The notes under the pieces were generated by a model, which made no database searches, had not been told where the DNA came from, and worked only from the letters and a program-made list of their open reading frames with translations. Position numbers and translations under genes: made by a program. Below are positions 1-5,762 of a stretch of DNA of 5,829 nt, one piece after another (position 1 is the stretch's first letter; every line of letters begins with the position of its first letter). Source of the DNA: Coleofasciculus sp. S288 (lineage in GTDB: Bacteria; Cyanobacteriota; Cyanobacteriia; Cyanobacteriales; Coleofasciculaceae); NCBI GenBank assembly GCA_020216575.1, contig JAIUYC010000311.1:1-5829 (forward strand), read 5' to 3'.

Positions 1-40
1 CAGTGGGAGAGGTGTTGGGGGCAGGTGTGGATTGAGACAT
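1..40 (-). CDS. Probable N-terminus of a minus-strand gene leaving the window (partial)
   Basis: Read on the minus strand from ATG at 40-38, the frame gives MSQSTPAPNTSPT and stays open to the window edge. The Ser/Thr/Pro/Asn-rich composition is typical of the disordered leader of a cytosolic or membrane-associated cyanobacterial protein, which is why I prefer this to the G-rich plus-strand readings. A GGGG run lies 3 nt before the ATG, too close to be a good ribosome site. Only 13 codons are visible, so no family can be named. The plus strand also has short open frames here (for example one ending in GEVLGAGVD with a stop at 33-35), which could instead be the end of a rightward gene. That is the main alternative. 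Confidence 0.42.
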   Translation of the reverse strand, partial: MSQSTPAPNTSPT

Positions 41-82
41 AGCCCCATTTTAGCGACTGACCCAAAAGGGGTTAGGGGCTAG

Positions 83-104
83 GAAAAGTTTAAGAAAAGT
101 TTTA
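83..104. repeat. 11-bp tandem repeat upstream of the leftward partial gene
   Basis: GAAAAGTTTAA (83-93) is followed directly by GAAAAGTTTTA (94-104), 10 of 11 bases identical and spaced by one helical turn. On the minus strand it lies 43-64 bp before the predicted ATG at 40, a usual place for an operator. A related AATTTAAG sits at 107-114. The binding protein, if any, is unknown. Confidence 0.5.
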
Positions 105-189
105 CCAATTTAAGCTGTATTGCCCTTAGCAATTGCGATCGCGCTTTTAACTGGCATTGGAGATGAGATGCGATTTCGGTGACACGGCG

Positions 190-254
190 AGTAGTTAGTG
201 GGGGATAAAAGTTTATTTCTCGTGGCAATTGAAGTGGAGTTCCCACTAATTACT
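190..254. repeat. 13-bp imperfect inverted repeat with 39-nt loop
   Basis: AGTAGTTAGTGGG (190-202) pairs with CCCACTAATTACT (242-254); 12 pairs are Watson-Crick and one is G-T. A further CTACTAACT copy follows at 264-272. Such 'gttagtag' strings are common in cyanobacterial spacers. The element ends about 30 bp before the coding remnant at 283, so it may have inserted into or replaced part of an older gene. No transposase is present and the loop is too short to encode anything. Confidence 0.5.
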
Positions 255-282
255 AACCCTGAACTACTAACTCCGTCGATAG

Positions 283-417
283 GCTTTTCCTCCTACCCTT
301 GAGAAAGAGATTGGCTTCTACGCCACCGACTTGGTGAAGGCGATCGCATTTGAACAAGAAGCGGTGGTGCAAATTCACTTGCAACCTTTGGCAGTAGAAG
401 CATTAAAGTTCAGATAA
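283..417 (+). pseudogene. C-terminal coding remnant, family not recognised
   Basis: A frame open for 44 codons after a stop at 280-282 ends at TAA 415-417. It reads LEKEIGFYATDLVKAIAFEQ, then EAVVQIHLQPLAVEALKFR. The balanced alternation of charged and hydrophobic residues and the in-frame HIP1 site (340-347, read as KAIA) look like genuine protein, probably a helix then a strand. There is no ATG or GTG with a ribosome site near the 5' edge; the only internal candidates are TTG and GTG at about codons 17 and 18. The fragment begins just after the repeat at 190-272, as expected for a gene whose front has been deleted. The function is unknown. It is 53 bp upstream of the GAF-PAS gene on the same strand. 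A chance open frame remains possible. Confidence 0.4.
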
Positions 418-460
418 GGAATCATAGAGAACTTTAAGCTAACGTATATCTTAACTGTAT

Positions 461-465
461 AGAGG
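461..465 (+). promoter_or_regulatory. Ribosome binding site supporting a GTG start
   Basis: AGAGG lies 5 nt upstream of GTG at 471. It is the only purine-rich site in this stretch and there is no in-frame ATG nearby, so it fixes the non-ATG start of the GAF-PAS gene. Confidence 0.6.
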
Positions 466-470
466 TAGAT

Positions 471-1463
471 GTGAACGCTCGCGATCAATCAAAAGAACAG
501 TTAATCAGGGAAATCGCACTACTGCGCCGAGAAGTTGCCGAACTTAAAGCCACAAAAATTGCTTTCGACGCTCAACACGAGCTACTGAGAACTTTTATAT
601 CAATGATGCAAACGGCAACTGGAACGCTGATGCTCCGCTCGATGTTGCAACAAGCGTTAAGCATTTCCCGCCGATTAACCAAAGCTGACGAAGGCAGCCT
701 GTTTTTGATAGATGCTGAGGGCAGGGTTACCGAAAGTATCTTAGCTCGTGGTGCCACCATCCGAGGTCAGAAGCAACGGTTAATTAGCGAGGTTCTGGAC
801 AAAGGTTTAGCCGGCTGGGTCATCCGCCACCGCCAAGTAGGACTAATTGCCGACACAACCCAAGACGAGCGCTGGCTGACGCTACCCAGTGAACCTTACA
901 CCGTTCGCTCTGCACTGGGCATTCCTATCCTTAAGGGCAAAGAGTTGTTGGGTATTCTCACTCTCATGCACTCTGAGCCAGGGCATTTTACCCCTCAATC
1001 TGCCCGCTTAATGCAGATGACGGCTGAACAAATGGCTCTGATTCTTGATAATGCCCGACTTTATAGCAAACAGCAACAACTCAAGCAGGAAACCCCTCCA
1101 ACTGAAGACTTTCACCCAATAGCCGAACAGTTATCCAATCGAGAGGACTTCTCTGTGATCGGCATTTACATCATTTTTGGGGAGGGCAATTTTCTATACG
1201 CTAACCATCGGTTAGCAGAGATTTTTGGATATACATTCGGCGAACTTGTCTCTTTAGAATCTATCCTCGACCTGGTAGCACCAGACAACCGTCATTTGGT
1301 CGCCGCACAGCTTGATCGGTGTTTTCAGGGACAAAGCAGGGAACTCTCCTGTAAATTTCCAGGACAGCGAAAGGATGGCAGTTTGATTGATGTAGAAGTT
1401 TATGGAACGAGAACAAAACTTTATGGCAAATATGTGGTTATCGGTGTTCTGCGATTGATTTGA
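471..1463 (+). CDS. GAF-PAS sensor protein without an output domain
   Basis: This 330-residue soluble protein opens with a charged coiled-coil-like stretch (about residues 5-40: KEQLIREIALLRREVAELK). A GAF domain covers about 38-200, with the typical blocks GSLFLID, KGLAGWVI, SALGIPI and LLGILTL. A PAS domain covers about 222-328 (YANHRLAEIFGYTFGEL; RKDGSLIDVEV). Both folds bind small ligands or mediate dimerisation. The GAF domain has no cysteine at all, so covalent bilin binding as in phytochromes is unlikely. No transmembrane segment, histidine kinase, GGDEF, EAL or cyclase module follows. The protein stops at VVIGVLRLI, where PAS domains usually continue into an R-D-I-T-E-R linker, followed by tandem stops TGATGA. 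It may be a truncated kinase or a free-standing sensor acting through a partner. The start is GTG with AGAGG 5 nt upstream. The neighbouring genes downstream are convergent, so it is transcribed alone. Confidence 0.88.
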   Translation: MNARDQSKEQLIREIALLRREVAELKATKIAFDAQHELLRTFISMMQTATGTLMLRSMLQQALSISRRLTKADEGSLFLIDAEGRVTESILARGATIRGQKQRLISEVLDKGLAGWVIRHRQVGLIADTTQDERWLTLPSEPYTVRSALGIPILKGKELLGILTLMHSEPGHFTPQSARLMQMTAEQMALILDNARLYSKQQQLKQETPPTEDFHPIAEQLSNREDFSVIGIYIIFGEGNFLYANHRLAEIFGYTFGELVSLESILDLVAPDNRHLVAAQLDRCFQGQSRELSCKFPGQRKDGSLIDVEVYGTRTKLYGKYVVIGVLRLI

Positions 1464-1600
1464 TGAACGCGATCGCACAACTGCTATATGAACTCCCCCA
1501 ACCTCTGCGATCGCGGGTCAGGGGAATTTCTTTTGCACTTTAGGGGCTATACCCCTTGCTGTAAGGCTTCCAAGCTGGAAAATAAGGCACAACAGCTAAT
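1464..1600. terminator. Convergent-gene spacer with two weak hairpins
   Basis: The 137 bp between the converging GAF-PAS and J-domain genes hold two short perfect stems: AGGGG/CCCCT (1542-1546 with 1552-1556, 5-nt loop) and TTCCA/TGGAA (1568-1572 with 1576-1580, 3-nt loop). Their position suits a bidirectional terminator, but neither has the T-run of a standard intrinsic terminator in either direction, so the call is tentative. Confidence 0.25.
1469..1514. repeat. Two HIP1 palindromes (GCGATCGC)
   Basis: Perfect HIP1 octamers lie at 1469-1476 and 1507-1514, within 46 bp. Six more occur in the window (135, 340, 3734, 3995, 4733 and 5097). HIP1 over-representation is a hallmark of many cyanobacterial genomes and is the main taxonomic clue here. 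Confidence 0.9.
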
Positions 1601-1996
1601 TTAATCTAGCCACGCATCAATCTCACGACCTTTGAAGCTGACGCGCGATCGAGAGTCCTTGATAGTTCTTTGGTCGCCGCCGCCCCGATCTCGACTCACT
1701 TGCGGTTTGTACAAGTTCTCAACTGAGGATTGTTTGGGTTGAGACGGAGATGCCTGCGGTTTGGACTTGGTGCGTAAGTTTTGTGTTTGAATCGCTGTCC
1801 TGACAGAGCGCAATCGTTCATGAGCTTCATTCAGTTCTTGGAGCTTGTTGTGAGCTTTTTGCTGTAAACGGGGATGACCAGCAAAACGGTCAGGATGCCA
1901 AACCCACGTTAAATCAAGGTAACCTTGATGAATTTCCTCCGGTGAAGCTCCCGGCTCCAAATCAAGAATTCTGTAGTATTGTTCGGTTTCTAGCAT
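1601..1996 (-). CDS. Small J-domain (DnaJ-like) protein
   Basis: This 131-residue protein has an N-terminal J domain (about residues 5-65): YYRILDLEPGASPEEIHQGY forms the first helices, W31-V-W-H34-P35-D36-R-F carries the invariant HPD loop, and helix III follows with LQELNEAHERLR. In this family HPD stimulates ATP hydrolysis by Hsp70 (DnaK), so the protein is a co-chaperone or recruits DnaK to a client. There is no Gly/Phe region, zinc finger or DnaJ C-terminal domain, so it is not DnaJ itself. Residues about 70-115 are a polar Ser/Gln/Lys-rich linker, and the chain ends in VSFKGREIDAWLD, an ordered-looking motif after disorder that may be a docking element. No transmembrane segment is visible. 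The ATG at 1996-1994 is preceded by AGGA about 11 nt upstream. It converges with the GAF-PAS gene and lies 259 bp downstream of the dehydrogenase, so it probably has its own promoter. Confidence 0.87.
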   Translation of the reverse strand: MLETEQYYRILDLEPGASPEEIHQGYLDLTWVWHPDRFAGHPRLQQKAHNKLQELNEAHERLRSVRTAIQTQNLRTKSKPQASPSQPKQSSVENLYKPQVSRDRGGGDQRTIKDSRSRVSFKGREIDAWLD

Positions 1997-2255
1997 CTAC
2001 AACACATCCTAGGGTGGTAGGTTGTGACAGGAACATCGTGACAAAAATCGTAATTTTAAGTCTGAAGGGACTGAAGGGGAGGGAGAGCCAAAAAACACAT
2101 CAGTTTAGGAAATATATATTTTGTAGGTTTTCTTTAACGTAAGTTCACGCTCTCACAGCAACTCATTACACTCTATTGTTTACGCAGTTCATGAAGCTCT
2201 AATCCCGGCTTAGGGTTTGGAAATTTGTATAGTATTCCAATAGGACTCCAATGAT
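1997..2255. other. Spacer upstream of the J-domain gene
   Basis: I see no coding sequence in these 259 bp. Structure present: two direct GTGACA copies (2024-2029 and 2038-2043), a tandem CTGAAGGGA/CTGAAGGGG (2062-2079), a perfect AT palindrome AAATATATATTT (2110-2121), and TCCAAT repeated at an 11-bp interval (2236-2241 and 2247-2252). No convincing terminator hairpin follows the dehydrogenase stop. Confidence 0.55.
2024..2043 (-). promoter_or_regulatory. Paired TGTCAC direct repeats before the J-domain gene
   Basis: On the minus strand TGTCAC occurs at 2043-2038 and again at 2029-2024, a 14-bp interval, 28-47 bp before the start codon. A weak -10-like TAAAAT lies further upstream (2058-2053) with no good -35. 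The repeat pair could be an operator in the leader, but this rests on position only. Confidence 0.25.
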
Positions 2256-3038
2256 TTAGCCTTGCAGGAGCGACTGACCGCCATCAATCCACATCTCAGT
2301 GCCAGTAATATGACTGGAGGCATCTGAAGCCAAGAATAATACCAACTGGGCAACTTGCTCCGATGTGCCGGGCTTGCCGTCGGTTAAGGGGATTTCTCCT
2401 TCAGGAAACTCGACGGGTTCCTTGACTTGTTCCAAATCTTGGCGATCGGTGCTTTCTTCGATATCCGTCTCAATTGCCCCTGGACAAATGACATTCACCC
2501 GAATTCGGTCTTGGGCAAGTTCCAGTGCAACCATTTTGGCAAAGGCAACCTGAGCAGCTTTGGTGCAAGCATAGGCAGTTGCCCCCGTGTTGCTAAACAT
2601 TCGCGTTCCATTAACAGAGGAGGTGATAATTACGGAACCGCCCTGTTTTTTCAGATAGGGTACGGCATACTTAACTGTGAGGTAAGTACCCGTGAGATTA
2701 ACGTTAATCGTTTTATCCCACTCTTCGGGGTCGAGTTCCTCCAATGGTGCCCAAACACCGTTAATCCCAGCATTAGCAAAGACAATATCGAGTCGCCCCC
2801 ACCGCTCTACCACTTGTTGCACAGCTTGTTGCATTTGGTCAGGTTTGGAGATATCCGCCTTCACTGGCATTGCTTCACCCCTAGCATCCTGGATTTGAGT
2901 GACGGTTTCTTTGAGTTCCTCCTCACTCCGACCCAGTGCTGCCACTTTCGCGCCTTCTTTGGCAAACAGCAAGGCAGTTGCTTTGCCGATACCGGAACCA
3001 GCACCCGTAATTAACGCGACTTTTTCTGCCAGTTGCAT
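2256..3038 (-). CDS. Short-chain dehydrogenase/reductase (SDR family)
   Basis: This 260-residue protein has the usual length of a classical SDR, a single Rossmann-fold NAD(P)-dependent oxidoreductase that is normally a cytosolic tetramer. The glycine-rich cofactor motif is TGAGSGIG (residues 11-18), the structural NAG is at 89-91, and the catalytic set is N114, S141, Y156 and K160 (YACTK). The PG motif at 186-187 precedes a long acidic substrate loop (about 191-222, rich in Asp and Glu). R37 after the second strand hints at NADP(H) preference. The C-terminus ends in the usual TGTEMWIDGG block. All catalytic residues are intact, but the substrate cannot be deduced; homologues act on sugars, steroids, ketones and acyl carriers. 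The start ATG (3038-3036) is preceded by GGGAG about 10 nt upstream. The remnant of a small gene ends 49 bp before it on the same strand. Confidence 0.93.
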   Translation of the reverse strand: MQLAEKVALITGAGSGIGKATALLFAKEGAKVAALGRSEEELKETVTQIQDARGEAMPVKADISKPDQMQQAVQQVVERWGRLDIVFANAGINGVWAPLEELDPEEWDKTINVNLTGTYLTVKYAVPYLKKQGGSVIITSSVNGTRMFSNTGATAYACTKAAQVAFAKMVALELAQDRIRVNVICPGAIETDIEESTDRQDLEQVKEPVEFPEGEIPLTDGKPGTSEQVAQLVLFLASDASSHITGTEMWIDGGQSLLQG

Positions 3039-3048
3039 CAGCTTGTTC

Positions 3049-3053
3049 TCCCT
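3049..3053 (-). promoter_or_regulatory. Ribosome binding site of the SDR gene
   Basis: GGGAG on the minus strand, 10 nt before the ATG at 3038, supports the annotated start. No in-frame upstream start competes with it. Confidence 0.5.
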
Positions 3054-3087
3054 TTAATTAATTTCCTAACCCGTTTGTTAGTAGCGT

Positions 3088-3261
3088 TTAGTGGCTGACA
3101 TACTTAAAGAATCGACTCTCCTCATAACTATTCAACTCCTCCTGGTAGAGGAAAGCGAGTTTCTTTTCGTCAAATTTATTGAAAAACTCCTCCCAGGCAA
3201 TTTCTTCAAGAGAGTCCTCGCCGCTATAGCTCTTTTTTTCCTTCAAAGAGACTGCGGTTTC
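3088..3261 (-). pseudogene. 5'-truncated small conserved protein (SLEEI-WEEFF type)
   Basis: A minus-strand frame of 57 codons ends at TAA 3090-3088. It reads SYSGEDSLEEIAWEEFFNKF, then DEKKLAFLYQEELNSYEESR and FFKYVSH. From memory this is the C-terminal half of a small (roughly 90-residue) conserved bacterial hypothetical family whose members contain YSGEDSLEEISWEEFF, KLAFLYQE and a final SRF-K-V block; its function is unknown. Here the frame begins right after a TGA (3264-3262) with no ATG or GTG; the only start-like codon is TTG at 3246-3244, without a ribosome site. The expected N-terminal half is missing. A run of seven A (minus strand, 3239-3233) lies where the match ends, and loss of one A would join an upstream frame reading VLRNRSLFEGK that has its own stop at 3271-3269. 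I read it as a decayed gene; expression from TTG as a short protein cannot be excluded. Confidence 0.62.
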
Positions 3262-3396
3262 TCAGAACCTATACAATCTTTAAACGTCAGCTATTTTAGG
3301 ACTAACATCGCCCTCAGGATAACAAGGCTCACGGATAACCTCTTCTCCCTTTAGATGTAGGTTGTGTTATTGTGCTTTTTCCTTGTCACACTCCCC
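3262..3396. other. Spacer downstream of the cyclase gene
   Basis: This 135-bp stretch should have held the front of the broken small gene and the end of the cyclase transcript. I find no terminator hairpin and no intact gene. A 27-codon minus-strand frame (3363-3283, plus stop) reads EVIREPCYPEGDVSPKIADV but has no start codon. Confidence 0.4.
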
Positions 3397-5748
3397 TCAA
3401 ACTTTCCCTACCACCTCTTTCCTACCCGTGAGGAAATAAGTAGTCATTTCCCCTTTGCCTTTGACTTGAATGACACCCCGCTCCTCAAACCAATAGTTTT
3501 CTCGCAAGCGTTCGTAGGTTGCGGCTGTGACTTGAATCTGTCCTGGCACACCGTGGGATTCCATACGGCTGGCGATATTCACTGTGTCTCCCCACAAATC
3601 GTAACTAAACTTTTTGATGCCAATCACGCCTGCCACGACAGGACCGGTATGGATACCAATGCGGATGTTGAGTGCTTTTCCCTTTTCTTGGCGGAATTGA
3701 GCAATTGCCGCTTGCATGTCCAGTGCCATGTTTGCGATCGCTTCTGCATGGTCTGTCCGCCGCATCGGTAGTCCTCCGACTACCATATAAGCATCGCCAA
3801 TCGTCTTGATTTTCTCCAGGGCGTGCTTCTCACTGAGGCGATCGAACGTTGAGAAGATTTGACTGAGTAAGTTGACCAATTCAATGGCACTCAGAGAGGC
3901 AGCTAGTTGCGTAAAGCCAACGATATCGGCAAACATGACACTGACTTCGGCAAAGTCTTCAGCAATCGTGCGAATCTCCTGCTTAAGACGCTCTGCGATC
4001 GCTTCTGGCAAGATATTCAGTAATAGGCGTTCAGTCTGTTTCTGTTGCTGGTGCAGCGCTTCTTCTGTCTCTAGGCGCTTGGTAATATCTCGGAAAATCG
4101 CACGAGTGGCAACCGGCTGCCCCTCTATAAACTTACAGTTGACATTCCCTTCCACCGAGACTTTTTTGCCGTCCTTGCTAACAAATGCCGCTGTAATTTG
4201 ATCGATTGTTTCTCCCGACATGAGCCGACACAACAGTTCCAGACAATCGGGTTTACAATCGGGATGAAGAATGTCAAACACATTGAGCTGTCGCACATCC
4301 GCTTCGCTATATCCCAGTGTCTCTCGCCAAGCCCGATTGACATAAATAAACTGACCATCAGCAGTACAGGATTGAATCAAATCTGTGGCGTTTTCAAACA
4401 AATCTCGATATCGTTCTTCGCTCTCTTGGAGTGCCTGTTCAGCTTGTTTTCGCTTGATAAATTGACCCAGTTGATTGCCAATAGCCGCCATCGTCTCCAG
4501 CAAGGTTTGATCACGCCTTTGAACCTCGCGGCTGAAGAACGTCATAACTCCCAACACTTCACCATCACTCTGGATGGGAAAACTAAACGCCCCATGCAGT
4601 CCGTCCTGAAAGGCAGCTTCTTTTCGCGCAAAATTAGCATCTTCAACACTATCAACAAACCAGTGAGGGGAACGGGTTGCCCAAACGTAACCGGGTAATC
4701 CAGCTCCTAGTGTAAAGGTGGTCTGCTGAGTTGCGATCGCAAATCGAGGAATAGCAACCCCTGGCTGTACCCACAGTTCTACGCACCGTAGCTGAGTAGA
4801 TTCACTCACTGAAGCTCCGAGGTACTCACCTGCTGTCCAAAGTTCGCCCACATCCCATTCCAGAGTTTTACAAATAGCTTGCAGGATTTTTCGGGGTGTC
4901 TCCCTGAGGGGCGTAGACTCTGACAAAATGCGGGTGATGGCATACTGGGCAGCTAAGCGCTGTTGGGCAAGCTTTTCCTCCGTCACATCCCGACCAACAT
5001 AGGCAAAATTCTGTACGTCTTCGATATCGGTTTGAATGGCTGAACAGGAAAAGGCGACATAAACCTTTTTCCCCGTTTTAGTCCGACAAACAACTTGCGA
5101 TCGCGCTAAGGGAGAAGGATTATCTTGAGATAAGGATGTTTGGTGTAATAAATCCTGCTCCGGAATAACCATTGAAACTGGCTGCCCGATTAATTCATCT
5201 TCGCTGTAACCAAACAAATCTTGAGCCGCCTGATTAACTGTTTTAATAGTTCCCGATGCGGTTGTGACAACCAAAGCATCTGCCATTGAACTGATAATTT
5301 TATCAACATAATCTTTGGACGCTGCCAAAGCATCTAATAAAAGGCTCTTTTCATTAGCTGCCTGAACTAGGCTTTGCTCCAAAATCATTTTTTCGGTGAC
5401 ATCTTCTAAGAATATAATCAAATTCCCTTTCAAAATGTTTTTATCTGGATTATTCAGAATTGATAGATCCAGATACAGAGGAGAACCTGTTTCAGAATGC
5501 CGTGCAATCCCTTTTAATTCAAAGCTGCGCTGCCGTCCTTCACTAATTTCGATGAAAATATCTTCCAGTCCTATTAGTTCCGGAAAGCTAGTGCGGACAT
5601 CCTTTCCCTTTTTCACCTCGTTCGGACAATCCGCAAACCGTTGCACCCCAAAGGATGCCTCTAAGATGTTAAAATTCCGGTCTATTGCCAAGTATTCCTG
5701 CCGACGCGGGGCTAAGAGGGATAGGAGTTTGTTGAGAAGGGGATTCAT
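3397..5748 (-). CDS. PAS-PAS-GAF-PAS class III adenylate cyclase
   Basis: This 783-residue soluble sensor enzyme should convert ATP to cAMP. Domain order: divergent PAS (about 18-118, ending LEDVTEK), a short helical linker, PAS (147-258, ending VGRDVTEEK), GAF (275-432, with LEWDVGELW, GAGLPGYVW, SFPIQSDGEVLGVMTFF), PAS (440-558, ending FRDITKR), a coiled-coil-like linker (560-595, LLLNILPEAIAERL) and the catalytic domain (about 597-775). Catalytic residues are complete: metal-binding D608 (FADIVGFT) and D652 (KTIGDAYM), ATP-selecting K648 and D717 (SYDLWGD), and transition-state N724 and R728 (DTVNIASR). Guanylate cyclases carry Glu and Cys at the K648 and D717 positions, so ATP is the substrate. 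No membrane segment is present. The GAF motif pattern is the general cyanobacterial sensor type, not a clear bilin-binding one. The ATG at 5748 lacks a Shine-Dalgarno site and the frame is closed upstream by TAG, so the start is bounded. It resembles the cyanobacterial Cya sensors but cannot be matched to one. Confidence 0.94.
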   Translation of the reverse strand: MNPLLNKLLSLLAPRRQEYLAIDRNFNILEASFGVQRFADCPNEVKKGKDVRTSFPELIGLEDIFIEISEGRQRSFELKGIARHSETGSPLYLDLSILNNPDKNILKGNLIIFLEDVTEKMILEQSLVQAANEKSLLLDALAASKDYVDKIISSMADALVVTTASGTIKTVNQAAQDLFGYSEDELIGQPVSMVIPEQDLLHQTSLSQDNPSPLARSQVVCRTKTGKKVYVAFSCSAIQTDIEDVQNFAYVGRDVTEEKLAQQRLAAQYAITRILSESTPLRETPRKILQAICKTLEWDVGELWTAGEYLGASVSESTQLRCVELWVQPGVAIPRFAIATQQTTFTLGAGLPGYVWATRSPHWFVDSVEDANFARKEAAFQDGLHGAFSFPIQSDGEVLGVMTFFSREVQRRDQTLLETMAAIGNQLGQFIKRKQAEQALQESEERYRDLFENATDLIQSCTADGQFIYVNRAWRETLGYSEADVRQLNVFDILHPDCKPDCLELLCRLMSGETIDQITAAFVSKDGKKVSVEGNVNCKFIEGQPVATRAIFRDITKRLETEEALHQQQKQTERLLLNILPEAIAERLKQEIRTIAEDFAEVSVMFADIVGFTQLAASLSAIELVNLLSQIFSTFDRLSEKHALEKIKTIGDAYMVVGGLPMRRTDHAEAIANMALDMQAAIAQFRQEKGKALNIRIGIHTGPVVAGVIGIKKFSYDLWGDTVNIASRMESHGVPGQIQVTAATYERLRENYWFEERGVIQVKGKGEMTTYFLTGRKEVVGKV

Positions 5749-5762
5749 TGGGGTTTTGCCAT
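5745..5762 (-). other. Five-codon upstream ORF overlapping the cyclase start
   Basis: On the minus strand, ATG at 5762-5760 reads M-A-K-P-Q and stops at TGA 5747-5745, giving an ATGA overlap with the cyclase ATG (5748-5746). Neither start has a Shine-Dalgarno site. The arrangement would allow stop-start reinitiation, but it may be accidental. Confidence 0.3.

Larger units (their letters stand above)
41..470. other. 430-bp spacer with repeats and a coding remnant
   Basis: This gap has no intact recognisable gene. It contains an 11-bp tandem repeat (83-104), a HIP1 site (135-142), an inverted repeat (190-254) and a 44-codon coding-like fragment (283-417). A minus-strand frame is open from GTG at 246-244 to TAG at 81-79 (55 codons, reading LPREINFYPPLTTRRVTEIA in its middle). 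I do not recognise it and it runs through the repeat arms, so I do not call it a gene. No convincing -35/-10 pair was found for the plus-strand gene at 471. Confidence 0.6.

Noticed and set aside
114..182. Short plus frame reading AVLPLAIAIALLTG, like a membrane helix
   Set aside because: Only 22 codons, closed by a stop at 111-113, no start, and the AIA repeat comes from the HIP1 palindrome.
582..1070. Phytochrome or cyanobacteriochrome-like GAF domain
   Set aside because: The GAF domain of the sensor has no cysteine, so the thioether bilin attachment cannot form.
572..1478. Minus-strand ORFs at 572-760 and 1254-1478
   Set aside because: They are antisense to the GAF and PAS domains of the sensor gene and have no own features.
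1942..2142. Plus-strand 66-codon ORF overlapping the J-domain start
   Set aside because: Its front is antisense to the J domain and the rest crosses a spacer with repeats; no ribosome site or family.
2365..3014. Plus-strand ORFs inside the dehydrogenase gene
   Set aside because: They are antisense to an intact SDR with all catalytic motifs and show no domain resemblance.
3066..3081. CTAAC/GTTAG hairpin as a terminator before the SDR gene
   Set aside because: Only five pairs, AT-rich, with no T-run on the minus strand.
3091..3354. Plus-strand 87-codon ORF with GTG start
   Set aside because: It lies opposite the decayed SLEEI-WEEFF remnant, whose protein sequence is far more gene-like; the plus frame has no ribosome site and odd hydrophobic composition.
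3283..3363. Minus frame reading EVIREPCYPEGDVSPKIADV
   Set aside because: 27 codons bounded by stops with no start codon; it could not be linked to the neighbouring remnant.
3397..3960. Guanylate rather than adenylate cyclase
   Set aside because: The base-selecting positions are Lys648 and Asp717, the ATP-type pair, not Glu and Cys.
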